Assembly (NCBI RefSeq): GCF_021129235.1
Contig: NZ_JAJOMA010000028.1
Coordinates: forward strand, 1-64,000
Origin: Kineosporia mesophila
Lineage (GTDB): Bacteria > Actinomycetota > Actinomycetes > Actinomycetales > Kineosporiaceae
Length of the DNA: 64,000 nt
Reading direction: 5' to 3'
Numbering within the stretch: the stretch's first letter is position 1; each line of letters begins with the position of its first letter. A program made the translations under genes and the position numbers. Below the pieces are notes generated by a model that saw only the letters and a program-made list of their open reading frames with translations, did not search any database and had not been told where the DNA came from. Below are positions 46,005-54,577 of the stretch, piece by piece.

Positions 46005-47257
46005 CGCACACCGAGGTCGAGGCCGGTTTTCACGGCGTGGTCTCCCTGCTGGACGGCCCTCTGCTGCTGCGCGGCGTGGGCCCGGACGGCGATGCGAGCC
46101 TGCGTCAGCATCGGCGGCTGTGGAACGAGCCGTCCCGCAAAACGGTGCCGCAGCTGATCGAGATGAGCTGGAAGATCGGCCTGACCGGGCGCGGCGGGGC
46201 GGAGTTCCCGTTCGCCCGCAAGCTCCAGGCCGCGGTGGAGTCGGGCAAGAAGCGCGAGCTGGTGGTCAACTGCTCCGAGGGCGAGCCGGCCAGCGCGAAA
46301 GACAGCAGCCTGATGCTGTCGGCGCCGCACCTGGTGCTCGACGGCGCCCAGCTCCTGGCCGATGCGCTCGACCTCCACCACGTGCACGTCGCGGTTCCGG
46401 GTGAACGGCCGAGCGTGGTCGCGGCGATCCGCGCCGCGATCGGCGAGCGGGACCGGGGACGCAAGGCCGTCGAGTACGAGATGCACACCACCAGCGGTGG
46501 ATTCGTCGGCGGGCAGTCGGCGGCCGTGCTGGAGATGATCTCCGGTCGCGACAATCTGCCGGTCACCTCGCGCACCCCGTCGGCCTACTCCGGGCTGCGC
46601 GGGCGCCCCACTCTGCTCTCGAACGCCGAGACGCTGGCCCACCTGGCGGCCGTGAGCGACCTCGGTCCCGAGCGGTACGCCCGCTGGGGCACCTCGGCCG
46701 ACCCCGGCACCCGGCTGCTGTCGATCTCGGCCGACGGCCCGGGCGGTCTGGTGCTGGAGGCCCCGCACGGGGTTCCGCTGGCCGAGATGCTCGAGTTCTG
46801 TGGCTACGACCCGGCCCGGCCGCTGCTGGTCGGTGGCTACCACGGCACCTGGCTGTCGGCCCAGCAGGTCACGAGTTGCACGCTCAGCCCCGCCGACCTG
46901 GCCCGTTTCGGCGCCCGGCTGGGGGCCGGCGTGCTGCTGCCGATGCTGCCCGGTGACTGTCCCCTCAGCTACACCGCGTCAATCGTCGACTATCTCGCCG
47001 GGCAGCGGGCCAAGCGGTGCGGCCCGTGCACCAACGGGCTGCCGGCGCTGGCCGACGCCTGCACGCGCCTGCCACGCGTGCGCTCGCACCGCGAGGCGGC
47101 GAGCCTGGCCGAGCGGATCGAGCAGCTCACCGGCCTGGTCACCGGCCGGGGGGCGTGCGCGCACCCGGACGGCACGGCCCGGCTGGTGAACTCCATGCTC
47201 GAGACCTTCAGCCCGGAGATCGGGAACCACGTGGACGGGTTCTGCACCTACGAGTAA
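46001..47257 (+). CDS. NuoF-like SLBB flavoprotein with Fe-S motif
   Basis: A 418-residue protein related to the 51-kDa subunit of NADH dehydrogenase (NuoF) and RnfC. The FMN-binding loop is GLTGRGGAEFPFARKL (standard: GRGGAGFP). NCSEGEPASAKDSSLM is the NADH-binding equivalent, an SLBB domain is near 240-300, and the C-terminal cluster region has RCGPCTNGL, GACAH and FCTYE. The four Cys are spaced differently from NuoF, so the [4Fe-4S] cluster is likely but altered. It would feed electrons from NAD(P)H to the heme protein encoded just upstream. Confidence 0.87.
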   Translation: MTHTEVEAGFHGVVSLLDGPLLLRGVGPDGDASLRQHRRLWNEPSRKTVPQLIEMSWKIGLTGRGGAEFPFARKLQAAVESGKKRELVVNCSEGEPASAKDSSLMLSAPHLVLDGAQLLADALDLHHVHVAVPGERPSVVAAIRAAIGERDRGRKAVEYEMHTTSGGFVGGQSAAVLEMISGRDNLPVTSRTPSAYSGLRGRPTLLSNAETLAHLAAVSDLGPERYARWGTSADPGTRLLSISADGPGGLVLEAPHGVPLAEMLEFCGYDPARPLLVGGYHGTWLSAQQVTSCTLSPADLARFGARLGAGVLLPMLPGDCPLSYTASIVDYLAGQRAKRCGPCTNGLPALADACTRLPRVRSHREAASLAERIEQLTGLVTGRGACAHPDGTARLVNSMLETFSPEIGNHVDGFCTYE

Positions 47258-47260
47258 CCC

Positions 47261-48052
47261 CTAGGTGAGCACCAGATTCCAGGTGCCCGCCCAGATTCCC
47301 GCGGCCGTTGACACCACGGCCACCAGCACACCACCCAGCACCACCACCCCGTCGAACCAGGTGAACCGGCTGGGCCGCGCCCAGGTGCGGGGTGCGTCCA
47401 CCCCGAATCCCCGGGCCTCCATCGTGGTCGCCAGCACCGTGCCCCGCCGGATCGCGATGACCAGCAGCGCGAACACCTGACCCAGCGTCTGCTTCAGCCC
47501 GTGGCCGAAACCCCGGGCCCGGCGCGCCATCGACAGTGTCTGCCACTCCTGGGCCAGCAGTCCGACCAGGCGCAGTGCGGCCAGCGCGGAGAGCACGAAC
47601 CGGTGCGGCAGGTGCAGGTTCTGGGCCAGCGCGTCGGCCAGGTCGGTGGGGTCGGTGGTGGCCAGCAGCACCACCCCGGGCAGCCCGATCGCGAGGATCC
47701 GCAGGGTGATCGCGATTGCCGAGCTGAGCGAGCCCTCGGTGATCGTCACCGGGCCGAGCCCGATCAGGATGGCCCCGTCGTCCACCCCGAACACCAGCGT
47801 GAGCAGTCCGGCCGGGATCGCCCCGAGCAGGATGATCCAGCTGCTGCGGAACATTTTCCGGGGGCTCAGACCGCAGAAGGGCAGGGCCAGCAGCTCCAGG
47901 GCCAGGGCCACCCCCGCCGTGACCGGATCGACCGTGAGGATCAGGCCGATCGAGATCACCGAGGCCACGGCCAGTTTCGCGGCCGGATTGGCCCGGGCCA
48001 GGGGCGCCCGGGATGCCTCACGGATGTCCAGACCGTCCAGCAGGGCAGTCAC
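47261..48052 (-). CDS. ECF transporter T component (EcfT)
   Basis: A 263-residue energy-coupling membrane protein with about six helices. The two coupling motifs of the CbiQ/EcfT family are present: SMARRARGF and TTMEARGFG, the A-R-G/S segments that dock on the ATPases. It is the third gene of a TPP-riboswitch-controlled operon with a YkoE-type substrate binder and a double ATPase; the product belongs to an ECF importer for thiamine or its pyrimidine part. It overlaps the ATPase stop by 4 bp. Its stop lies 3 bp from the convergent NuoF-like stop. Confidence 0.92.
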   Translation of the reverse strand: MTALLDGLDIREASRAPLARANPAAKLAVASVISIGLILTVDPVTAGVALALELLALPFCGLSPRKMFRSSWIILLGAIPAGLLTLVFGVDDGAILIGLGPVTITEGSLSSAIAITLRILAIGLPGVVLLATTDPTDLADALAQNLHLPHRFVLSALAALRLVGLLAQEWQTLSMARRARGFGHGLKQTLGQVFALLVIAIRRGTVLATTMEARGFGVDAPRTWARPSRFTWFDGVVVLGGVLVAVVSTAAGIWAGTWNLVLT

Positions 48053-49560
48053 AGTGCCACCACCTCTCCGTGCTCGGCCAGCGCCGTCACCAGGTCGAGA
48101 TCGTGGGTGGCCGCGACCACCGCCCGGCCCTCGCCCAGCAGCTCCAGCAACAGGGCGGTGAGCTCGGTCCAGGTGCGCGCGTCCTGCCCGAAGGTCGGTT
48201 CGTCGAGCACCAGCACGCCGGGCGCGGTGGCCAGCACCGTCGCCACCGAGAGCCGCCGCTGCTCACCGCCGCTCAGGGTGTAGGGGTTGGCCCGCGCCAG
48301 GTGGTCCAGACGCAGGCGTTGCAGAATCTCTTCCGACCCGATGGAGGACGCGCGAACGCCAGGTTTGCGTTGCCACCAGCTTCTTCCCTGTGCCGCAACC
48401 CGTTCCGGCCCGACCGCGAGCTCCCCGGCCACGGTCGGCGCGACGAACTGGTGCTGCGGGTCCTGGAACACCGTGCCGATCCGGCTCACCAGCTGTCCCG
48501 CCTTCCAGGCGTGCGGGTGCGGACCGAGACCCTTCGCCAGCTCTTCCGAGGCTGTGAGATCACCGGCGGCCGGAGCGGTCAGACCCGCGAGAGCCAGCGC
48601 CAGGGTGGACTTCCCGGCCCCGTTCGGCCCGGTCACGGCGAGCGCCCGCCCGGACCGGACCGTCAGGTCGACGTCCCGCACCCCAGGCTCGGCCTGACCG
48701 GGCCGGCGAGCGGCGAGCTTCTCGGCGGTGAGCAGGGGCGTAGCCGCCACCCCCTCGCCGGTGCGGACGCGCGTCCCCCATTCCGGACGCCTGCCCGGCA
48801 CCCACACACCCGCCGCAACCAGCGACGAAGCCTGTTCGGCGAAGACCTGCCCGGGCGGCCCGTCGGCGTACACCCCGCCACCGGGCTCGAGTACCACCAC
48901 CCGATCGATGAGCGGCAGCCACGGCTGCACCCGGTGCTCGACCAGGATGCAGCCGGCGCCGGTCAGTTCCAGCACCGTGGCGATCGTGCTGCGCACCAGG
49001 TCGGCGCCCTCCGGATCGAGCATCGCGGTGGGCTCGTCGAGCAACAGCAACCCCGGCCCCAGGGCGAGCACCCCGGCCAGGGCCAGCCGCTGCCGTTCCC
49101 CACCCGAGAGCCGCCCGGTCGGATGTTCCAGGCCGTAGGGAAAACCCACACCTTCCATGGCCTTGCGCACCCGCGGCCAGATGTCCGGCACGGCGTGGTT
49201 CTCCAGCCCGAAGGCCACGTCGTCACCGCACCGGGCCAGCACTGTCTGGGCCTGCGGGTCCTGCAGCAACAGCCCGGTGAGGGCCTGCCCCTCCTGAACG
49301 GCCTCCTGCCGGGCCCCGCGGGCCTGCACCCCGTCGAGCAGCAGCACGCCCTCCTCGTCCCCGCCGGACTCCTCCGGGTCGAGCAGCCCGGCCAGGCCCG
49401 CGAGCAGCGTCGACTTTCCCGCACCGCTGGCCCCGAGCAGCAGAACCCGCTCGCCGGGCTCGATCCGCAGGTCGAGACCCCGCACCGCCCAGGCCTTCCG
49501 GGTGGAGTGCCGCCATCCCCAGCCCCGCGCCTCGATCAGCGGGGGGCGGGCCTCAGACAC
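48049..49560 (-). CDS. ECF transporter fused double ATPase
   Basis: A 503-residue protein with two ABC ATPase domains in one chain (EcfA1-EcfA2 fusion). Domain 1: Walker A GASGAGKSTL, signature RLSGGERQRLALAG, Walker B GLLLLDEPTAMLD. Domain 2: Walker A GPNGAGKSTL, signature TLSGGEQRRLSVAT, Walker B VLVLDEPTFGQD. Both H-loops are present (VEHR in domain 1 and ATHD in domain 2), the first without the usual Thr-His. It powers the thiamine-type ECF importer. It overlaps the YkoE-like gene by 8 bp. Confidence 0.95.
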   Translation of the reverse strand: MSEARPPLIEARGWGWRHSTRKAWAVRGLDLRIEPGERVLLLGASGAGKSTLLAGLAGLLDPEESGGDEEGVLLLDGVQARGARQEAVQEGQALTGLLLQDPQAQTVLARCGDDVAFGLENHAVPDIWPRVRKAMEGVGFPYGLEHPTGRLSGGERQRLALAGVLALGPGLLLLDEPTAMLDPEGADLVRSTIATVLELTGAGCILVEHRVQPWLPLIDRVVVLEPGGGVYADGPPGQVFAEQASSLVAAGVWVPGRRPEWGTRVRTGEGVAATPLLTAEKLAARRPGQAEPGVRDVDLTVRSGRALAVTGPNGAGKSTLALALAGLTAPAAGDLTASEELAKGLGPHPHAWKAGQLVSRIGTVFQDPQHQFVAPTVAGELAVGPERVAAQGRSWWQRKPGVRASSIGSEEILQRLRLDHLARANPYTLSGGEQRRLSVATVLATAPGVLVLDEPTFGQDARTWTELTALLLELLGEGRAVVAATHDLDLVTALAEHGEVVAL

Positions 49561-50314
49561 GTTCGGCGCTGCGTCCCGAGGCCAGCGGGGCCAGCGTTCC
49601 GGTGGCCGCCAGGGCCCGGGTGAGCAGCCACGACCCGAGCCCGGCGATCACCACGCCCGATCCCATCGCGATCAGCACGTAAGCCAGTTTTCCGGCGGCG
49701 CCCAGTGTTTCCGGGTAGTAGATGAGGCTGTCGAGCAGACCGACCGCGACACCCGCCCCGGCCCCGGCGAACAGCGCGGTGGGCAGCCCGTACCGCCGGT
49801 AGAGCACGAGGGCGAACACCACTTCGGCGCCCATCCCCTCGACCAGGCCGTACCAGACCGTGGAGAAGCCCCACTCGTTACCCACCAGGGCGGAGAGCGC
49901 CGCCGCGACCAGTTCGGTGTAGACCGCGGCACCCGGCTTGCGCACCACCAGGGCCCCGAGCACGGCCGGGAACAGCCACACCCCGACGATGATCGCCGAG
50001 GTGGGAGGCACCATCGCGTCCCGCAGCGGGGTGGAGGCCGCGTTCCAGACCGCGAACACCAGACCCCCCGCGACACCGAGCACGCTGGCGGTGACGATGT
50101 CCACGACCCGCCAGCGCCCGGCCCGCGCCGTGGCGGCGGTGATCGCGACCCCGGCCGTGCCCACGAACAACGCGATCGGCAGCGTCAGGTCGGCCAGCGT
50201 GGTGTCGAAGACCGAGATGCCCTCGGGTAGGCCGACCAGGTAGATCACCACCGCCAGCGCCACCGCGGCCACTGCCCCGTACAGCCGGGGCCCGATCCAA
50301 GGGGTGTTTCTCAT
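49553..50314 (-). CDS. YkoE-type ECF substrate-binding component
   Basis: A 253-residue membrane protein with about six helices, of the YkoE family (substrate-specific subunit for thiamine or hydroxymethylpyrimidine). Support: the central WNAASTPLRDAMVPPTSAII and the segment EWGFSTVWYGLVEGMGAEVV typical of YkoE, plus the TPP riboswitch upstream. ATG 50314 has GGAGGAG about 8 nt upstream. It is the first gene of the operon with the double ATPase and EcfT. Thiamine-family substrate is inferred from the riboswitch and family. Confidence 0.92.
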   Translation of the reverse strand: MRNTPWIGPRLYGAVAAVALAVVIYLVGLPEGISVFDTTLADLTLPIALFVGTAGVAITAATARAGRWRVVDIVTASVLGVAGGLVFAVWNAASTPLRDAMVPPTSAIIVGVWLFPAVLGALVVRKPGAAVYTELVAAALSALVGNEWGFSTVWYGLVEGMGAEVVFALVLYRRYGLPTALFAGAGAGVAVGLLDSLIYYPETLGAAGKLAYVLIAMGSGVVIAGLGSWLLTRALAATGTLAPLASGRSAERV

Positions 50315-50400
50315 GATATTGCTCCTCCGTCGTCGGAGGGGTGCCGTGGCCCGTCACCGCATGCCGAAGGCACGCGGCTCGGCCATGACCGAGAAACTCG

Positions 50401-50484
50401 ACTCCCTTCGCCGGCATGACCCGGATCAGGTTCGAGGGTCTGCAGTTGCCTGCACTCTCAGCGCCCTGTTGGCGCTCCCCTGTC
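50401..50484 (-). promoter_or_regulatory. TPP (thiamine pyrophosphate) riboswitch
   Basis: Read on the minus strand it has the TPP aptamer core in order: GGGGAGC at the 5' side, the pyrimidine-sensing helix with CTGAGAG, and ACCCTCGAACCTGATCCGGG followed by the pyrophosphate helix (CATGCCGGCGAAGGGAG). The aptamer ends 87 bp before the YkoE-type gene start, room for an expression platform, probably blocking the GGAGG ribosome-binding site. Confidence 0.95.
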
Positions 50485-50562
50485 GCAGTTGTGACGGTAC
50501 ACCTACTGAGTGGTTTCTGTGAGGCCTAGGACTTCCCGCAGGACCCGTGCCACCCTGTGACG

Positions 50563-50715
50563 GTGATCCTCAGGATGCTGCGCAGCTCCACCACGTCGGG
50601 CAGTGGGCCGAGCCCGCTGGCCCGGCTGCTGGCACTGCTGGTCCTGCTGGGCATGCTCGGCATCAGCGCCCCGGTGCTCATCCCGGTGGTGCGCTGGGTG
50701 ATCGACCTGCTCTGA
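50563..50715 (+). CDS. Small single-pass membrane protein (50 residues)
   Basis: The frame reads VILRMLRSSTTSGSG.., then a hydrophobic helix (about 19-44, ARLLALLVLLGMLGISAPVL) and ends WVIDLL. Every codon except AGT ends in G or C, strong evidence of selection for coding. There is no clear ribosome-binding site before GTG 50563; ATG 50575 is an alternative. It precedes the DUF4235 gene in the same direction by 86 bp. Function unknown. Confidence 0.6.
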   Translation: MILRMLRSSTTSGSGPSPLARLLALLVLLGMLGISAPVLIPVVRWVIDLL

Positions 50716-50801
50716 CGCGCCCCCTGGCAATGCCCGGGAGCGATCCCTAGGTCAGGATTGACCCGAGTACGGACATCTGGCGGTGCGATGAGGAGAACAG
50801 C

Positions 50802-51077
50802 ATGAATTCGGTGATGTGGAAGATCCTGTCGGCCGCGTCGGCGATTGCGGCGGCGCAGGCCGCCAACCATTCGCTCAACATCATCTGGAAGGGCGCGACC
50901 GGTGGCCAGCCGCCGACCGTGCCCGAAGACCCGGAAACCACCTGGAAAGAGGCCATCGCCTGGGCCGCGCTGTCCGGCGCGATCATGGGTGTCGCCCGGA
51001 TGTTCGCCACGCGGCAGGCTGCGGCCTACTACGTGAGGTCCACGGGCAAGATGCCCAAGGCCCTGGTGCGGGACTGA
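50802..51077 (+). CDS. DUF4235 small membrane-associated protein
   Basis: A 91-residue protein matching the actinobacterial DUF4235 family: MWKILSAASAIAAAQAANHS at the start and AALSGAIMGVARMFATRQAA near the end. Two moderately hydrophobic helices suggest a membrane protein. Function unknown. The homocysteine methyltransferase gene follows after 3 bp, so it may be co-transcribed with it. GAGGAG lies about 7 nt upstream of ATG 50802. Confidence 0.85.
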   Translation: MNSVMWKILSAASAIAAAQAANHSLNIIWKGATGGQPPTVPEDPETTWKEAIAWAALSGAIMGVARMFATRQAAAYYVRSTGKMPKALVRD

Positions 51078-51080
51078 TCT

Positions 51081-51968
51081 GTGATCGACCTGATGGACAG
51101 GCCCCTCGTCCTGGACGGGGGGCTGTCCACCGAGCTCGAGAGCCGGGGCCACGACATCTCCGGCTCGCTCTGGTCGGCCCAGCTCCTGCTGGACGCCCCC
51201 GACGCCGTCGTCGACGCGCACCGGGCCTTCCTCGACGCCGGTGCCGACATCGTCACCACCGCCAGCTATCAGGCCTCGGCCGAGGGTTTCTCCCGCGCCG
51301 GCATCTCTTTCGCCACGGGTCAGGAACTGATCCGGCGATCGGTCGAACTGGCCCGCCGGGCGATCGGGGAGTCCGGCCGCGACGCCCGGGTGGCCGGTTC
51401 GGTGGGGCCCTACGGCGCGATGCTCGCCAACGGCGCCGAATACACCGGTGACTACGGATCGGTGGGGGTCGCCGCACTCCGGGACTTCCACCGTCCCCGG
51501 CTCGAGCTCCTGGCCGAGACCGGTGTCGACGTCCTGGCCGTCGAGACCATTCCCTCGCTGGCCGAGGTGGAGGCCCTGCTCGCCGAGCTGGACCGTCTGG
51601 GACACCCGGCGTGGCTCAGCCTCACCACCGACGGCCTGCTCACCCGCCGCGGCGAACCGGCCGGGGAGGCATTCTCGATGGCCACGTCGGTGCCCTCGGT
51701 GATCGCCGTGGGCGTCAACTGCACCGACCCGTCGGGCGTAGGGCTCGCGGTCGACCTGGCCGTCGAGTTCGGCGGCAAACCCGGTGTGGTCTACCCCAAC
51801 AGCGGTGAGGGCTGGGACGCGGTCCGCCGGGCCTGGTTGCCTGCGTCGCAGGGCCTTCTGCTCGGCGACGTGGACGGCTGGCTGCGCTCCGGCGCCCGCA
51901 TCGTCGGGGGCTGCTGCCGGGTGACCCCCGACCAGATCCGCTCGATCGCCGAAGTGGTGCGCTCCTAG
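51081..51968 (+). CDS. mmuM: Homocysteine S-methyltransferase
   Basis: A 295-residue zinc-dependent enzyme that transfers a methyl group, usually from S-methylmethionine or S-adenosylmethionine, to homocysteine to give methionine. The TIM-barrel features are VLDGGLSTELESRGHD, TTASYQASAEGFSRAG and the zinc ligands: Cys in VGVNCTDP and the Cys pair in GGCCRVTPDQIRSI. GTG 51081 or ATG 51093 is the start. It is the last gene of the short run beginning with DUF4235. Confidence 0.93.
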   Translation: MIDLMDRPLVLDGGLSTELESRGHDISGSLWSAQLLLDAPDAVVDAHRAFLDAGADIVTTASYQASAEGFSRAGISFATGQELIRRSVELARRAIGESGRDARVAGSVGPYGAMLANGAEYTGDYGSVGVAALRDFHRPRLELLAETGVDVLAVETIPSLAEVEALLAELDRLGHPAWLSLTTDGLLTRRGEPAGEAFSMATSVPSVIAVGVNCTDPSGVGLAVDLAVEFGGKPGVVYPNSGEGWDAVRRAWLPASQGLLLGDVDGWLRSGARIVGGCCRVTPDQIRSIAEVVRS

Positions 51969-51984
51969 GCCATTTTCCGGCGGA

Positions 51985-52236
51985 TCAGGAAGAGCGCCGG
52001 GGCGCACCGCCCCGGAGCACGATCAGGTGCCACGTCTGCGTCATCATCAGCGTGAGCCCCGATCCCACGGCCACCAGCGCCAGGGCGGCCGAAACCACTG
52101 ACCGCAGAACGAACTTCTCCACGGGCGCGGCCGCGAACGGCGCAGCCGGCCCGAAGAGCACCAGGTTGACGCTGACCGCGTTGGAGATCCAGGTCCGGCT
52201 CCCGCCGAGCTCGATCTCGGCGGGTTCGATGAGCAC
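51985..52236 (-). CDS. Small hypothetical membrane protein
   Basis: An 83-residue frame with one clear helix (about 45-72, RSVVSAALALVAVGSGLTLM, then MTQTWHLIVL) and an amphipathic N-terminal part. The frame stays open and plausible upstream to about 52345 (RHVLALIAAAALRSS), but with no ATG, GTG or TTG start, so the gene may be broken at its 5' end. There is no ribosome-binding site at GTG 52236. Function unknown. Confidence 0.4.
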   Translation of the reverse strand: MLIEPAEIELGGSRTWISNAVSVNLVLFGPAAPFAAAPVEKFVLRSVVSAALALVAVGSGLTLMMTQTWHLIVLRGGAPRRSS

Positions 52237-52345
52237 CCCGGTCGAGCTGCGGAGAGCCGCCGCGGCGATCAGTGCCAGAACGTGACGGCCGCGACGGTCC
52301 CGGCCGGATGCCCATGAGTGCTTTTGGACGGGGTGGTCGCCGTGG

Positions 52346-53065
52346 TCACGCAGTCACCTGCGCGCCGAGCACGGAACGGGCGACATCCAGCCCGCCGGTG
52401 ATCTCCAGGCTCGCGTCGTCGGGCCGGATGCGATGCCAGAGAGCCAGATAGAGTGCCTCGGCCGGCCCGGTGACCGTGGCGTCGACCGGCTCGTCCTTCG
52501 TGCCGTCACCGGAGAACACGAAGGTCCGCCCGGTCTCGGCCACCACCACGGCCAGCGAATGGGTCAGGGGCGGAATCCGTTCCAGCCGCACCTGCCGGGG
52601 GAAGAAGACGTACCGGGCCTCGTCCACCCCGTCGGCCGCGAGCGCGGGGTCGATGCTCTCCGGACGGCCGAGCGCCTGGTGGGCGTCCCACAGATGCATC
52701 GTGATCTCGTGCGCCTGCCGCCGCTGCCACCAGCCGGCCACCTGCGGCCCGGGGCCGAAGTGCCAGGCCGGGGCGTCAGCCGGCCTTTCCCGCAGGGCCC
52801 GCAGCAGACCGGCGGCCGACTCCCGATACCAGGTGACCAGCCCGTCGCGATCGCGCGGTGCGAGGGTGGGCCGCCCGTCCGCGTTCCCCTCGACGATCGC
52901 GTGGGTGGCCCACCGGTGCACCCCACCGACGTGATCGGCGAGATCGAGAACGGTCCAGCCCGGGCAGGACGGCACCGGCGTCCCCAGGTCGGCGGACTCC
53001 AGCACCTCGGCGAACTGCTCGGTGCCGTTCGCGACGATCCGCAGGAAGTCGATCGGGATGACCAT
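52346..53065 (-). CDS. Maleylpyruvate isomerase-family (mycothiol-type) protein
   Basis: A 239-residue protein of the DinB-like, mycothiol-dependent maleylpyruvate isomerase family. The N-terminal four-helix bundle has the family sequence TPVPSCPGWTVLDLADHVGG and WATHAIVE; metal-binding His residues are at HVGGVHRW and in AHEITMHLWDAH. The C-terminal part is the MDMPI_C domain. Members are found in actinobacteria and use mycothiol or act as metal-dependent transferases; the substrate here is unknown. ATG 53065 has GGAG 6 nt upstream, which decides it over the earlier frame start. Confidence 0.85.
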   Translation of the reverse strand: MVIPIDFLRIVANGTEQFAEVLESADLGTPVPSCPGWTVLDLADHVGGVHRWATHAIVEGNADGRPTLAPRDRDGLVTWYRESAAGLLRALRERPADAPAWHFGPGPQVAGWWQRRQAHEITMHLWDAHQALGRPESIDPALAADGVDEARYVFFPRQVRLERIPPLTHSLAVVVAETGRTFVFSGDGTKDEPVDATVTGPAEALYLALWHRIRPDDASLEITGGLDVARSVLGAQVTA

Positions 53066-53142
53066 GGGGAGCTCCAGTCTCACTGTCGTGGAAGGGCATC
53101 CTCACCCATGCGACGGTTCCGGGCCCAGAGCTTTTCCCAAAG

Positions 53143-53182
53143 CCGGAAACCCGGCCCCCTGTGAGGGGGACCGGGTTTCCGG
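53143..53182 (-). terminator. Terminator of the IPT/TIG gene
   Basis: Stem 53143-53160 with 53164-53182 (18 bp with one bulged A) and a 3-nt loop, 35 bp past the stop. A weak T-rich stretch follows on the minus strand. Confidence 0.65.
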
Positions 53183-53216
53183 TGGTGGTTCAGGTGGTGC
53201 TGCGCCTCCTACCCGA

Positions 53217-54239
53217 TCAGAAAGCGGCGACCGTGTAGGTCGAGCTCTTCGAGATGGTGCTGTAGTCGGAGTCGTACTTGCTGGCGACCGCGTTCAGAAG
53301 CTGCACCGAGTAGGCGCCGGTGGTCAGGATCGGGGCCTGGCAGCTCAGGGAGGTGTCGGACTCCACCATGACGCTGGTGCAGGTCTTCAGCGAGGCGATC
53401 GTGGTCGTACCCGAGGTCAGCGTGGTGCCGGCCGGGAGGAAGACAACCGTGACACCCGCCGTGGTGTCGAACGTCCGGCCACTGAAGCCGCTGCCGGTAA
53501 CGCTGACCACATTACCGGCGACACCACTGCCGCTGGTCGGCGCGACGGTGACGACCGGCACGAAGCTGACCGTGTCCGTGGTCGAGGCAGCGCCGTAGCC
53601 GTTGTCCACCTTGATCTTGTAGCCGGTGCCCGCGGCGTGCGCCGGGAGCTTGACCGAGAGCTTGGTGGCGCTGACGTAGGTGGCCGCAGCCTTGACCCCG
53701 TCGACGGTCGCGGTGGTCGTCTTGGAGAACTGGGTGCCGGTCACGGTGACCGTGGTGCCGCCGAGGGCGGACGCCTTGGCCACGTTGCTGGCGGCACCGG
53801 AGATCGTGGTGGCGGTCGCCGGAGCCGCGGTGACGAACTTGCCACCGCCCAGCAGAGTCTGGGTGTTGGTGGTGCCGTCGAAGATACAGAGCATGTAGCT
53901 ACCGGCCGCCAGCGCCGGTGAGGTGACCCCGATCTTGGTCTTCGAGATCACGTTGAAGGATGTGGCGGCCGTGGCGGCAGTCGCGTCCACGCCACACGAA
54001 GTACCGGAGATGAACCTGACCGCCGCGGCGACCGACGCGCCGGTGGCGTCCTGGAAACCGGCACCCGTGACGGTGAGCTGGTTTCCACCCAACGTCGAAC
54101 CGGTGGCCGCGGGGCCGATCTTGATGGTCGTGCTCGCGGCCTGGGCCATGTTGGCCACGGCAACCGTGCCCGCGATGGCCAGGGCGCCGGCGACAGTCAT
54201 ACTGACGGCCCGCTTGACCGTGATCTTGGGGGTACGCAT
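53217..54239 (-). CDS. Secreted protein with IPT/TIG-type beta domains
   Basis: A 340-residue exported protein. A signal peptide (1-34) ends AQA-A. The rest consists of Thr/Ser/Gly-rich immunoglobulin-like repeats with the IPT/TIG pattern, TLGGNQLTVTGAGFQDATGA, SALGGTTVTVTGTQFSKTTT and GVAGNVVSVTGSGFSGRTFD, about 90 residues apart. Four Cys may form two disulfides. No catalytic motif or wall-sorting signal is seen, so it is probably a surface or matrix structural or adhesion protein. It is transcribed alone and ends at the hairpin at 53143-53182. Confidence 0.85.
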   Translation of the reverse strand: MRTPKITVKRAVSMTVAGALAIAGTVAVANMAQAASTTIKIGPAATGSTLGGNQLTVTGAGFQDATGASVAAAVRFISGTSCGVDATAATAATSFNVISKTKIGVTSPALAAGSYMLCIFDGTTNTQTLLGGGKFVTAAPATATTISGAASNVAKASALGGTTVTVTGTQFSKTTTATVDGVKAAATYVSATKLSVKLPAHAAGTGYKIKVDNGYGAASTTDTVSFVPVVTVAPTSGSGVAGNVVSVTGSGFSGRTFDTTAGVTVVFLPAGTTLTSGTTTIASLKTCTSVMVESDTSLSCQAPILTTGAYSVQLLNAVASKYDSDYSTISKSSTYTVAAF

Positions 54240-54577
54240 GCGTGTCTCCTCCGTGAGAGAGCTTCGGGATCCTTCGTGAACCCCACCGGGATGCCTATCG
54301 ACGCGGACCCGGGGGTTTTAACGACGGAGTCCACCGGTCACCCGAACAGCGCACCGGATCGGCATTTCGTCACTCAGATGCCAGCGATGAGCACTCAGAG
54401 TGACGGCATTACGCGCGAATCCGGTCAAGTCGAAGCGGTCCGCGAGAGCGATGCCGAGAACCTGCGTGCGGGGACTCAAGCCGCACGGTCACCGGGCCCG
54501 CCCGGACGGACCTCCGCTCCCGGACAAAATGCGGGCAGGCCGCCCGGAGGACGGCCTGCCCGGTGGTGCTGAGGGTG
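54240..54577. other. 338-bp intergenic region
   Basis: It must hold the promoter of the IPT/TIG gene and the terminator of the DUF2877 gene (54532-54562). No gene is supported and no other element is clear. Confidence 0.6.
54532..54562 (-). terminator. Intrinsic terminator of the DUF2877 gene
   Basis: A perfect 11-bp stem (54532-54542 with 54552-54562) and 9-nt loop, followed on the minus strand by CATTTTG. It lies 15 bp past the stop. Confidence 0.85.
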
